Source: Saururus chinensis
Taxonomy: Eukaryota > Streptophyta > Magnoliopsida > Piperales > Saururaceae
Direction: 5' to 3'
Assembly: GCA_035235625.1 (NCBI GenBank)
Contig: CP141142.1
Coordinates: 42,697,644 to 42,761,643 of the forward strand
DNA: 64,000 nt
Shown here: positions 11,655 through 22,355 of the stretch, in pieces
Numbering within the stretch: the stretch's first letter is position 1
How the letters are laid out: each line of letters opens with the position of its first letter
Made by a program: the position numbers and the translations under genes
The notes under the pieces: generated by a model
Told to the model about the DNA's origin: nothing
What the model saw: only the letters and a program-made list of their open reading frames with translations
The model's database searches: none

Positions 11655-12505
11655 TACTTGCCATCCTCCTTGTTCCTGTCTTCTTCTCTTTTCTACATGT
11701 TCCCTTCCCTTCATGCCCCTCTTGCCTTGGCCTCGTAGGTCCTTGAGGCCTACCCTCCTCTCTCTTTCGTGCCTGTTCTACTACCGCACACTGTCATTGT
11801 GTTCCCGCTTCGAGACTCTCATCAGCCTTTGGGTCATGTGGGTAGCCTCTGTCGATTTGTTTGCACAATGTTGATTGTCCCAATGGTGCTAAATTTTGAA
11901 CATTGTAAAGTTATATCCTCCTCTGGTTAGCTTGATGTATTGGGACATTGCAAACTTGCAAGTGAGGCTCGGTAGACACATGGTCACATCTCATGGCTTT
12001 AGGATAGATATGTGATAATGCAGGCTAAGTTTGCTAGCCTCAAAGATTTTAACAACATAAGTATTTTCTATGGTCCTTCCGATGAGCTTAGAGTAAAGAA
12101 GATATGAGAGTCGTTGATATTTGAAGTTAATGCATATGTCAACAATATTGGCCCTAGTACTAATATAAGTTAGTGTGTGTGTCATTAATTTTTTTGGATG
12201 AATGACTCCTATATATTCTATACACTAGGGAAAATCCCTCAACAACGGGTGTGATATAGAATATTATTTCTAATGCTACAGGATAATTAAAGAAAATGAC
12301 TTGAGGAATACATGCCAAGATAAATGGGTCCCCTACTCCCCTTCTCTTCTCGTATCACAACTCAAAGCAGCGAATAGCGAATAGGTTAGTTGAGGGTTGG
12401 GACCCACCCTGCATAGCCGGATTGGCTCTAAAAAGTTGGGCGAGCCCCACCCCTATCCACTTTTATTAGTTTATTTAATCTCTTATCCTACGTAAGGGTA
12501 GTAGT
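11655..12505. other. Intergenic, with a degenerate family A MITE near 12,068-12,200
   Basis: No gene is seen. Around 12,068-12,200 the order GAGCTTAGAGTAAAG, GTTGATATTTGAAG, then CTAGTACTAATATAAG and GTTAGTGTGTGTGTCATTAA matches the interior of family A elements, but the ends are not recognisable. The remainder is unremarkable. Confidence 0.4.
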
Positions 12506-12641
12506 ACTCCATGCAAAAGAATTTGTTCTATGTAATTTAATTTATTTTATTTAAATTTATTTTTTTCTTCTCTTAAATATGGGTTTTATTATTTAATAAA
12601 AAATATTTTTTTTAAATATAACTGTTAAAATTGGACGGGAG
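12506..12641. mobile_element. Stowaway-like MITE with TA flanks
   Basis: The element starts with CTCCATGCAAAAG after TA at 12504-12505 and ends with TTGGACGGGAG before TA. It is AT-rich and shares the interior TTCTTCTCTTAAATATG and TTTAATAAAAA motifs with the element at 10,971-11,167. It lies about 220 bases upstream of the start codon of the next gene and could contribute to its promoter. Confidence 0.6.
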
Positions 12642-12861
12642 TATAAAATAACTCTGCAGACCGGATTAATGTTATTGTACGGAGACCATGTCGTAATAAT
12701 CCCAGATTAGCAGCAGTTTAAATACTCAATTAGGATAGAAAAAACATATTCATTGGTTGGATAAACGAAAAGTAAGAAGGGTGGTCGTCGTCGGAGGAAG
12801 ACAAGAGACAGGGGAAAGAGGACGAGGTGGAGGGGTTGCGGCTTCTCTCCGACAGTGGAAG

Positions 12862-15800
12862 ATGCTCGAAAACCCCTCCGACACTGCCGCCGTCAAGCGC
12901 TACGCTCCTCCTTCTCAAAGGCAAGCGTCTGAATTTTTCTTCTTTTTTTCGTCTTCGTTGTTTTGATTGAGTGGTATCTTGGTTATATGGTGCCTTCTTT
13001 GGATCCGTTTGCATATGCAATGATCTGTTGGCTTGGTCCGACCAGCTTGGGCAGAATTTTGATTCGGATTTGGACTTCTTTAGCAAGTTGGCATTATTGG
13101 AGTGCATTTATGGTGGATCTTGGGGTTTTTCATATTTATATATCTATATGAGGGATTGACTTCAGACACAGATTTTCTTATACACCTGGATCAATTGCCC
13201 TCATGGAGGTGCCTTCTTAACACTTCAACGTTCCAAATTTGGATTTTTTTCCTTTTTGTGTGTTTTTTTTGTTGTCTTGCTTTTTTGGTGCCCCATTGAT
13301 AATGGGTCGATTACTGAATCGGCTTGAAGTGTACTGAATTTAATTTGAGCTTACGCAGCTCTTTCTGCTTTTGTGCATTTTACAATTTTTTTGGGCTCTG
13401 TGTATGGTAATCGTTATTAACTCCCCGTTTTTCACTTCTACAGAAACCGAACTCTTAACAGGCGCAAGTCGGGAGGTAACTCATAAGTCCCGACTATTTT
13501 TTTTTTCATTTTTTCTCTATTTAGTAAATTGGGGGGAGATTTTTAAGTTGTAATAAAATAATGCTAAGAGTGTTGGTAGGCGACTGGTATTGGGCGTAGC
13601 AGTGTCTGAATTTGTCACCTGTAATTTACCTCTATAATTGGACTGTTGTAGTATTTCTGCCTGTAAATAATTTACTTCTGAAAAGAATTTAATTTTTGTT
13701 GAGAAGAAGTATAAGCTTAAGCATCTCCAACTACGTTGCAAAGATTGCTGCTTGTTTAACTTTTTAGACCAAAACAATACAAGGCGTTAGCTTATAAATT
13801 AATAGACCTGGCCATAAGCATCAAATGTACCAGATTATGCCATTGGTGGCTGCTATTCACTCTTAAAATGACCATTTGGTAGATTTATCTAGTAGTTACT
13901 GCACAAATTTGCAGCAAATAGTTTACCATAATAGATGTATTAGCCTGTGTCTGAGTGTAGGTTAATGCCGCTGCGCTCATCGCATGGAAGTTGTACTGTC
14001 AAGATGTAGCAGATTATGAATTGATACTGGAATATTTAATTATCATTTTGTCCCATTTTATTTGCATCAGTATTAACATAGTATGCTTGTACCAAAAAAA
14101 AATGTAACATACTCATTGCTAGTGGATTGTATTGACATGTAAATCCTTTTTTCAGTAATTTGCTTTTCTCTTATATTCCTGACAACTGTGATTGCTATTC
14201 TTTATTTGTGTGTTTATTATTATAGTTCTTAAATGCTAGAGGATGAATTTGTAAACCATCTTTTTGTCCACCATCATTATCATTTTTCGCACATATTTGA
14301 TTGCTGATCCAGCTTGGTACTTGACATGTGATGTTCAAGTGGTGTACAGACTATTTCTATATTTATTTGTTTGGCTTAAAAATGTGCCAGATCGCTTTGA
14401 AAGGGTATATTCTCATGGGACTGATGGAGAGAAGAGCCATATGGTCATTTCAGCAGTCAGCTCCACTGTTGATCATGGGGAAGCAATTCGAAGCAATCCT
14501 CAGAATGAAGGACGGAATCCAAGTTTAATACCTATTGATGGGTGTTGTAGAAGTGAAGCTGCCCAGCTTATGAGCAATCGTATGTCTGCAGCTAGATATG
14601 TTTAATAAGTCAATGTTCTATAACCTACTATTTGCTTTGTGTTTATTCTACAGCTGTGGTGCTATGTGGAGTTTGTGGGCTGGATTTCTGATTGATTGTT
14701 TGTTTTTTTATGTATATCTGTGCAGGCTGGGTGGCTGCTATTCACTCTTATAACGATCCTTTGGTAGATTTATCTGGTAATTCTGCACAAATTACAGCAA
14801 ACAGCTCCCTATAAGAGATGCATTGGTCCACCCCATAAATTTATGTGGCACACTTCAACCCAGGGGGCAGGTGGGTTTTTTTTAAAAACCCCTCTGCCCC
14901 CTTTTTGTTGTGCGCCTTCAGATTCAAATGTGGTGGCGTTTTGCTTATTATACTTTATGCTTTTAAGTCTTTCTGTCAGTTACTTTAATGCAATATCACA
15001 AGCGTCAGTTGAATGTTAACTATCAGCTTTCCAAGTGTAGATTGTAAAATTAGGAGCATTATGGGATAGACAGGTTGATTGAATGATATGTCAAACATTA
15101 CTTAAGCTCTCTCTCTCTCTCATGCATACGCACACCCACACACACTCCCACCCACACTAGCACCCACCCACATATTGAATCGAGTTTACCTGTATCAAGT
15201 TTACCTGTTTGGTCTTGTTTGATGTCAGTATGACACCAATGACAAGCTCTTTTAGAGCTTAGATTTTTAAATGGTTGTATAGTGCACCTTGTTTTTACTG
15301 TAATCCTTGTATTTAATCTCATGCAAGTATCTTTTGCTTTTTGAGAAATCTTTGATGTCATTGTTGGGGAAATTTTTATGAAATGACAAAGAGTGAGCGT
15401 CCTTTTCTGATGTCCAAGTTGCAAACTATACTTATTATAGTTCTCAGGAGGCTTCTGAATCAATGTCTAGAATGAAAACAATAAGTCTGGGTTAGTTGTC
15501 TGCATTACCGTTTGCTATATTATTATTTATTTTTTCTTCCATCCAAGTATCTGTTTGTATATATAAGCTGGATGTTCTACATCCAAGGAGCATTGGGATT
15601 TGATTCTTAAGAATGTTGTTTGCTAATGCACTTATGTCCCTCTAGTACAAGAGATTTCAGTTTTTGCAGCACCCAATGTTATTCAATATCATAAGAGAAA
15701 AAAATATTAAAAATGAGAAAAATTACTATGGCGCATCTTGTGTTCTGTCAGAATAAACATAGGTGTAAAATCCAGCTTTTGTATCTAAAAGTTATCCTAT

Positions 15801-16085
15801 AAGCTTATCTCATTGTGTTTTTACTTACACATGCCTTTTTTATGCTTCTTTGTACTCCGCCAGAAAGACCTGTTATGTATTCTGGGGCTAGTGGATCAGC
15901 ATGGGGACAGTCAAAGCTTCCTCAGCAGGTAAATGGAGGAGGGTCTCTTAGCGATTGTACACATATTCTAGTTATTTTTCTCTGACGTAATATTGTTTGA
16001 CCAACTTCAGATCGACTTTTTGGCTGAGCTAAGACGAGCCGTCCGCAATGCCAATGTGACGTCCAATGCGACAACTTACAACTAA
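12862..16085 (+). CDS. Conserved plant protein of unknown function, 156 codons, 6 exons
   Basis: Exons joined by hand: 12862-12920, 13444-13475, 14391-14579, 14726-14776, 15864-15928, 16011-16085. All phases match and the frame is open for 156 codons. Intron 1 uses GC-AG (GCAAGC after CAAAG); the other introns are GT-AG. Recognisable blocks are KRYAPPSQRNRTLNRRKSG near the N-terminus, CCRSEAAQLMSNRW in the middle, then AAIHSYNDPLVDLSERPVMY, SGASGSAWGQSKLPQQ and a C-terminal DFLAELRRAVRNAN. I recall these blocks from an uncharacterised, plant-wide small protein family; no function is known to me. There is no signal peptide or membrane segment. The basic N-terminal part would suit a nuclear or nucleic-acid-associated protein, but that is only inference. 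Start chosen because the ATG opens the conserved N-terminus directly after a GC-rich leader. Confidence 0.88.
13846..13950 (+). pseudogene. Dead duplicate of exon 4 inside intron 2 of the same gene
   Basis: GGTGGCTGCTATTCACTCTT at 13846 repeats the start of exon 4 (14731), and the similarity continues through TTTGGTAGATTTATCT and beyond the exon end into intron sequence (GCACAAATT, CAGCAAA). In the exon reading frame the copy stops at once after the ATTCACTCT codons (TAA), and the donor site GGTAATT has become AGTAGTT. It is therefore a non-functional exon copy. Confidence 0.85.
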
Positions 16086-16548
16086 TTTGCCGAGCCAAAT
16101 CAGGAAGCGCCTAGAAAATTAAACGTGTTTCCATATCTAATGAGACTTTTGTACTATTTATTTCATGGTCCTTATTACCAGACAGGATATGTAAGGTCCT
16201 ATAGCTATAAAAAAAAAGACATGTAAGGTCCTACAATGTTTCACCACTTTGTACACTAGGCAAATAGAAAAGTGCAGTGAATGATGTTGTCGACAATGTA
16301 TTAGTTACATGTATTTTGTGACTTGTCCACCCCCTCTTGGCTAGAAAATTGTTTGCTTGTCTCAATATTTTTTTTCCCCAGACTGAATTAGACAGATCTA
16401 AATTCTTCACTAGTAGCCCCTCGCTAGAAAGGTGTTTGTATGTATGTATGGTTCTTTGTTTTTTTATTATTTATTGATTTTTTACGGATCCTTAATCTTC
16501 ATTAGTGGCGTGTGAGTTGTGAATAGTGATTAATATGAATAAAGTTGG

Positions 16549-17033
16549 TTGTTTGAAGAGTTTAATGAGAGGCCTTTTGATGTGGTTTACTTTATATTGT
16601 CAAAGCTGGAAGAGGGAGGTCGCCAAGGTCCTGCCCACCATGTGGGCAATATGATACACCATCGAAATAGGGTGCTCCTGGGAGAGGACAATAAGCACTC
16701 GGCTGATATTGTTGGTTATGCAGATTTCTATCTCAACAGCAATCGGAGGAGCAAAGGCTTTGAAGGGGAGGAGACTGTGGCCTCAAAACTACAAATGAAG
16801 AATCTTATTTAAGGAAGCGGGTCTATCAGGTGTTGGCGTGTGTTAGGGACTGGGAGGGATCCATCAAGGCCTGTATTTGTGGGACGGGGCAACAGCTTGT
16901 CGATGCTGAAGAAGCAGAGATGATGGCACCCGTCCATGCTATTAGGTTTGTATTGAAGCTGGGGCGGAATAAAGCTAGTATTTGGCTGTCATCTTTGATG
17001 GTGACCGTGCTAATCCAAAATGAAAGTTCTTAG
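16549..17033 (+). pseudogene. Fragment of a non-LTR retroelement-type RNase H domain
   Basis: Two adjacent frames carry RNase H-like features. The first, up to 16812, has HHRNRVLLGEDN like the 'W..RN...F' linker that precedes the domain; the second, from 16830, reads RDWEGSIKACICGTGQQLVDAEEAEMMA followed by IRFVLKLG, matching the plant RVT_3/RNase H-like pattern (GVVRD..G....A..G....A...EA.A...G). Intervening stops and frame changes show that it is dead. Nothing else of the element is visible nearby. Confidence 0.6.
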
Positions 17034-17044
17034 TTAGGAAGATA

Positions 17045-17240
17045 TGTTTAGAGCATAAAGAATGCCCGGGAAGCGTCTATCTTTGAGATTGATGGTGCAC
17101 ATTAGTGTAAGTAATCTTATGTTAACATGCGCTAGTGCGTATGTCGTTGATCTCGAAGATGGATGCTTCCCAGGTGTTCTTTACGCTCAGTTGACATTGA
17201 AGAATGAGCATGAAAAACGTTTCCCTAGCACTCATGTTTT
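17045..17240. mobile_element. MITE family A copy, left end damaged
   Basis: The palindromic core is present: GGGAAGCGTCTATCTTTGAG on the left against CTCGAAGATGGATGCTTCCC on the right, with TTAACATGCGCTAGTGCG in between. The right end GAGCATGAAAAACGTTTCCC matches other family ends, but the left outer arm is shortened, so no target duplication can be defined. Confidence 0.7.
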
Positions 17241-17511
17241 CATGTAGGAGGGAATGGAGTTGATGTGTGTTTTTTTACATACTCTTTCCAACATAGTAAA
17301 GGATTGGCAATGGGGTGGGGCTGGATGGCTCGCACTCTTGCAAGGAGTGCTAAGTCATTTTCGGTGCCAACGGACTAGGTGGAAGACATGCTATAGTTCA
17401 TAAGAAACCCATACCTGAATGATTGCCCAAATGGACCTTTCTCATTTTAATTCTAGCAAAAAAAATTGTACACATGGGACATGCTTTGAGGGTTTGTTTG
17501 AATTGGCGGAA

Positions 17512-17733
17512 AGGGAAGCCTTTTTATGCTTTGCTTTGACAGTGAGGCAGGCCCAAGGAGAGTATGGGGAGTGCTCATTTTCAAGATAGACGGCGCACAC
17601 GTTAGCGCACATTAGCATAAGTATCATATGTGTTAATGTACGTTAGCATGTATACTATATATTTTGAAAATGGACGCTCTCCATGCGTTCCTTACGTTTT
17701 ACTCATTGTGGCCCGGGAGAATGAAAAATGCTT
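17512..17733. mobile_element. MITE family A copy, 222 bp, with 9-bp target duplication
   Basis: TTGGCGGAA at 17503-17511 and TTGGTGGAA at 17734-17742 flank the element (8 of 9 identical). Outer arms GGGAAGCCTTTTTATGC and GAATGAAAAATGC are inverted relatives, followed inward by TTTGACAGTGAGG and ACTCATTGTGG. The core contains ATAGACGGCGCACACGTTAG and a matching inverted half. Confidence 0.82.
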
Positions 17734-17908
17734 TTGGTGGAAGTGGGAAATGAAAGGAATCTTTTAAAAATCCTTTAGTTTTTACTGTTTGGTGCAATAG
17801 GGAAAAAGATACTAAAATAAAAAAATAAGAGAAAAGAGATGAAAAATTTTCCACCTATCAAACTTATAAATTTTGGGAGAAAATCAACGTACTAAATATT
17901 TAAGTCAT

Positions 17909-18153
17909 GACGTCACCGCCGCCACTATTGCCATCACCGCCACCACCACTGCCACTACCACTACCATTACTGCCACCGCTACCATCACTACTACCACCAC
18001 CACTACTGCCATCGTCGCCGCTGTCAATCATTACCCCTGCCGCTGCTACTGCCGCCATCATCATCACCACCATAACCACCGCTGCAACTGTCACCACTAC
18101 TACCATAACTACCACTACCCCCACCCCCACTACTACCACTACCCCCACTGCCT
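17909..18153. repeat. Degenerate (ACC/CAC)-type trinucleotide array, first copy
   Basis: About 245 bases made almost only of CCA, CCG, ACT and CAT-type triplets. It gives long open frames of Thr, Pro or Val/Gly in several phases on both strands, which is an artefact of the period of three and not evidence of a gene. Confidence 0.9.
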
Positions 18154-18340
18154 AAGGAGTGCATGGGGAGCGTCCATTTTCAAAATAGACGGCGCACATG
18201 TTAGTGCACATTAGCACAAGTACCATATGCGCTAATGTAAGCTAGCATGTACGCTGTCCATTTTGAAAATGGATGCTCTCCATGCATTCCTTATATTCGG
18301 CTCATTGTGGCGAGGGAGAATGAAAAATACTTATGGTGGA
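18154..18340. mobile_element. MITE family A copy carried by the tandem duplication
   Basis: The core GGAGCGTCCATTTTCAAAAT is the inverse of ATTTTGAAAATGGATGCTCT about 80 bases later, giving a nearly perfect foldback. The right arm GGCTCATTGTGG ... GAGAATGAAAAATAC is intact; the left outer arm is absent because the copy starts at the duplication junction. Confidence 0.75.
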
Positions 18341-18459
18341 AATGGAGAAAATGAAAGGGATTTTTAAAAAATCTCCCAGTAAAAGGAAAGTGAAAATTTC
18401 CACCTACCCAACCCATAAAATTTGGAAGAAAATCAGCGTACCAAAGGTTTAAGTCATGT

Positions 18460-18760
18460 TGTCGCTACCACTACTACCACTGCCTCACCACCACCATTAT
18501 TGTCGTCGTCACCATCACTACCACCACCGCTTTTGCCATTGTCATTGCTGCTGATCACTACCCCAACCATCGTTACCGCCGCCACCGTTACCACCCTCGC
18601 CGTTACCACTACCCCCATTACTGCCACCACCACCGCCTTTGCCCTCGCCACCCCCGCTACCATCGCCGCCACCACCGTTGTCACCATTATCACCATCATT
18701 ATTACCAGTGCCACTACCACTTCTACCACTATGACTACCTCCACCATCACTACCACAATT
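18460..18760. repeat. Degenerate (ACC/CAC)-type trinucleotide array, second copy
   Basis: About 300 bases of ACC, ACT, GCC and ATC triplets starting shortly after TTTAAGTCATG, the same anchor that precedes the first array. It is longer than the first array, so the two have changed in length since the duplication. Confidence 0.88.
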
Positions 18761-18770
18761 AGTAGATTTA

Positions 18771-19632
18771 AGTTTTAATTTTTTCTAATATTATTTATAC
18801 AACCACAGACTAAATATTTTTTAGGAATCTCCTAATTTATCTTTCACTTGGATTCACCTTCTCTTTTCCCTTTATCCTGATTTCCACCAATCCAAACTCT
18901 TTCCCTTAACTTTTACTAGGGATTTTCATGTCAAAGCACCCATGGGCTCTTGGAACACTTAGCAAACATCATGAAGCCAACGACAGAGGGCTTGAGATTT
19001 AGGTTACATTTGGTAACTCATTTAAGATTTCCTTTAGTATTTAAAGGCCATTCTTTGTGATTTACATTATTTTGTAAAATCTCAAAAGAATTTTTAAAAA
19101 CAACCTTTTTCTTGAGGAAAGTTGGAAAAGGAAAGTCCCCATCCAAACGTACATAGGCACTATTTTGATGCACTATTTGAAAGCAGCTTTAAGCTGTAAA
19201 TCACCGAGGAGAAGAATATGCAAACGAAGTGACATTTTATACTAATGATGTGATATTAAACCGCTTTACTTTAATCGTTAATAGTTAAAGCACATCCAAA
19301 CAGCACAATTAAACAGCTTGACTTTAATAGTTAATCGTTGAAGCACATCAAAACAGCACCTTGACGTTACGGCAGGCTGTTCTCACTGTCTTTCTTGGAA
19401 GGACATGGTGTGATTATAGTCTTTTAATGCCATGATGGACAAGAATCAGGAGAGAACTGCGTAAAACTTTCTTCCATCTGTGTTTCACAATAGACCGTCG
19501 CATCCCACACGAGGGTACATCAAATATACTGACGGTAACCTCCAAAGTGTCTCGTTCTGAAATTTATCCGGGTCTCCCGCTGTTTTCTTCCCCCAGCATT
19601 CTGATAAATCTTTCCCTTTTTTTATGTGCTGC
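18771..19632. other. Intergenic spacer downstream of the RAP-domain gene
   Basis: No gene is seen on either strand. Around 19,260-19,350 two short copies of a CTTTACTTTAATCGTTAATAG / GACTTTAATAGTTAATCG sequence occur together with AAGCACATC..AACAGCAC. The last part should contain the 3' untranslated region of the minus-strand gene that ends at 19,633. Confidence 0.4.
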
Positions 19633-22355
19633 TCACATGGGTTTCATGAGATGTTCATTAAGGATTTTCCTGAGATATTCCAGCTGCTCAAATTCACCTT
19701 GAAGTTCCTCCCACTGAAAAGAAAAACATACACACAAATCACGAGTGATTCTCAATATGCATGCATAGGCAATATGAATGTTGCTTCTTCTCCTTTCCAG
19801 TGAAGTTCTTGAAAGCTATCAGTTCCGATGACTGATGATCACAAACAACCTTGATGTAACATAGTAAACCGAAATTGAAATCAATAGATATGAGAAAAGA
19901 AAGTTTATTTTGTCAAAACATTAGCTTTTGCTTGAAGGCTTTGCATTTTTATTGCAATCTGTTAGCTATGACAATGGCAGGGATGACTTGCTATATGATA
20001 AGATCTCCAGGTTCAAGATACGTTATTCTGGTACATAATACTCCCTCCGTCCCAAATTAATAGCTCAACTTAATTTTTTAGAACGAATTAATTTTAGTTC
20101 ATTTTGAAAAATCAAATGGAGGTATTAATGTGGGACAGAGGGAGTACAATATTTTGGACTGGGGCACTGAGACAAATCCATACTGTGGTAAACTACTTAT
20201 ATCTTATTTGTATTGTTTTCACTATAGCAAGAAGGAGATCGTTATGAAGCGTTAAGACTGCTTATTCAAAGGTACCTCAGATGAAATTATCATCTCCAGC
20301 ATTGTCCCTTTGAAAATTTTAATACCAAGAAAATAATTTCATGTCTTAAAATGTGAAAGGATTACCTCTTGGTGACATACAGAAACCAGCCTCCAACCAG
20401 CTGCATCGATGTACCGTCGCTTAAGCATTGTATGACCCAGAGGAGTCCCTACAAAAGCCAAAAGGGATGTATTGGTTGACGTGTCTAAAAAATGAAAGAC
20501 ATCTCCGCTCAATATTTGCAAATTCAGACTAAGAAGACTTACATAAGTTCCTTGAGAAATGAGTAGGCCCATCAACTTCCAAAGCAATTTTTTTATCAAC
20601 CAAGACAGCATCCAAAGTGTATCCATCAATAACATATTCTCTAACCCATTCAAGGCCAGTGCTGACAAGAAGTCGAGCCACCTCCTTTTGAAAGGAAGAA
20701 GTTATCTTCTGATTAAACCTCTTAGTCTTTCCAGCCCCTATAATTTTCTCCTCCAGATCACTCCCAAGCGAGAATTTAAGATGGGGGTATTCATGCTTCA
20801 AGCATAGGTTTGCTTGATGAACTTGTGAAGCAAACATAATGTCCTCTCTGTATTGCTCTGTCAGTTTTTGCTCCTCAAAGTTGCTCAAAGTTGACCATAC
20901 TCGAGAAAAGAAGGCCCGATCCATCTGCCCAAATACAGCATAGGACCAGGCCATGCTTCCAAGTTGGTCTCTAGTGAAATTCAGAATGGGTATGTTAGAG
21001 AATGCCACTGAAGAAAGATCGCCTACCCTTTCCACCTCTTTTCCTTCCAGATCCCCAAATAAGTTCTCCACAGCACTGGAAGTGTTTTTTCCAATGCAGT
21101 GAATATGACCTGCATATTGAAAAGTATTATCCAGAGCATCAAGTAAGTGGTTAACATTCTCATTCAGGGATGCAAATGCCCATAACACTTGAGCGAGCTC
21201 TTGCTCCTTAAAAGTACCAACAATTTTAGATGCTCTTTGTGATAATTCAGCAAATAGAGGTGGTGCTGAATGCCTCATGGAAGCAAATGCACCTGCAACA
21301 TTGGCCACATTCTGTGCATTAAACTCCCCAACCTTGGTTACTGCAACCTCAGCAACTCTATCCATCTCTGACAAATAAAGAAGCTCACCACCAATCTTAG
21401 AAAGGGCCCATGCGATGTTTGATATTCCTTGTGATGAGCATTCAGGCAGAGCTTGCATTGCAATACCCACAAGCATTGACATTTCTCGTTTACGAGCAAA
21501 GGCCAATCTGTGGCTTTTCATCATGGATACCTTCTCCATGTTCTTGGCTATTCTATGAAGTGCGGTGGCCAGATTCAAAGGCGTCAGAGGAGAAGGGGAC
21601 AATCCTTTCCCAACAGCCAAGATCATCTCAGCAGCTACTTCAAGCACTTCATCTGCAGTTTGGGAATCTACTATCTCCTTGTTTAGGTGGAATTCCTTTT
21701 TTCGGTTTGTGGGTCCTGAAAACTGGGAGAGTTTTTGGATGAAAGCTTCTCTCATTTCCTGCTTCCTTTCTTCAAAAACGCCATCTCCCATCAAACTCAC
21801 AGACCGCTTAAGCTCATTGGCATCCATATCTTCTTCACCCAACTCCTCAGACTCATACTCCAAATCACTTAAATCACCAACATTCTCATTCTTTTTATTG
21901 ATCATCAATTTACCACTCTTCTTATTCTTTCTCTTCTGCTTCTTTTTCACATTCATCAGTTTTTCCATTGCCGAAGCCAAGCCTCGCGCCTCAATAGATT
22001 CCAAAGCAACCCTCCTAGCTTTCACACACCAATCCATCCCCTCCGTATTCTCCAACAATTTCGACTTATTCCGATTTTTCCTTTTCCGTGGCTGAAACCC
22101 CAACGGATCAATCTCACCCAAAAATTCTACTTCCCAGTCTGTGTCTTCCTCCGTCTCTTGACCCTGTTCCAGTGCCCCCTCTGCACTGGCTGACACTTTA
22201 ATTTCCCTGTTCCTGCACATACGTTGACACACCCTACAAGAACTAATCTTCTCACCTCTTATTTGTAAAACTGGAAACATTTGAATAGTTTTCACAGGGA
22301 AAACAGTCAGTGGTAGACATTGGTGAGTTGCAATTGATGTAAAAAAAGCTTCCAT
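19633..22355 (-). CDS. RAP: Chloroplast-type RAP domain protein with OPR-like helical repeats, 3 exons
   Basis: Minus-strand exons: 22355-20543, 20448-20366, 19713-19633; junctions are GT-AG, phases match, 658 codons. Arabidopsis RAP is of similar length. Residues 1-60 look like an organelle transit peptide (Ser/Thr/Arg/Cys-rich, few acids). Residues ~80-190 are very charged (runs of K, R, E, including [13 protein letters not shown]). Residues ~230-530 contain repeated helical units such as [40 protein letters not shown] and [13 protein letters not shown], matching the octotricopeptide (OPR) style. The C-terminus is a RAP domain: [57 protein letters not shown]. In Arabidopsis RAP is needed for chloroplast 16S rRNA maturation; the same role here is inferred from the shared architecture. 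Intron 2 carries a Stowaway MITE. The gene is divergent from KDO8P synthase. Confidence 0.92.
20041..20144. mobile_element. Stowaway MITE, 104 bp, in intron 2 of the RAP gene
   Basis: Begins CTCCCTCCGTCCCA and ends TGGGACAGAGGGAG, nearly perfect inverted repeats, flanked by TA on both sides (20039-20040 and 20145-20146). The interior is AT-rich. These are the hallmark ends of Tc1/mariner-derived Stowaway MITEs of plants. Confidence 0.93.

Larger units (their letters stand above)
17555..18770. repeat. 599-bp tandem segmental duplication: MITE half + spacer + trinucleotide array, twice
   Basis: AAGGAGAGTATGGGG at 17555 and AAGGAGTGCATGGGG at 18154 mark the same point 599 bases apart. Both units run through the MITE core, the right MITE arm, GGTGGAAATGG-like spacer, AAAATTTTCCACCTA-like spacer, TTTAAGTCATG and then a degenerate ACC-type trinucleotide array. 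The second unit therefore includes a MITE that lacks its outer left arm because it was copied, not inserted. Confidence 0.82.

Noticed and set aside
17873-18778. Long Thr/Pro-rich and Val/Gly-rich open frames on both strands
   Set aside because: They run through degenerate ACC-type trinucleotide arrays, are open in several phases at once, and have no domain, leader or splice context.
21565-22095. 176-codon open frame on the + strand
   Set aside because: It is antisense to the first exon of the RAP-domain gene; its Phe/Ser-rich composition is the complement of the Lys/Glu-rich charged region.
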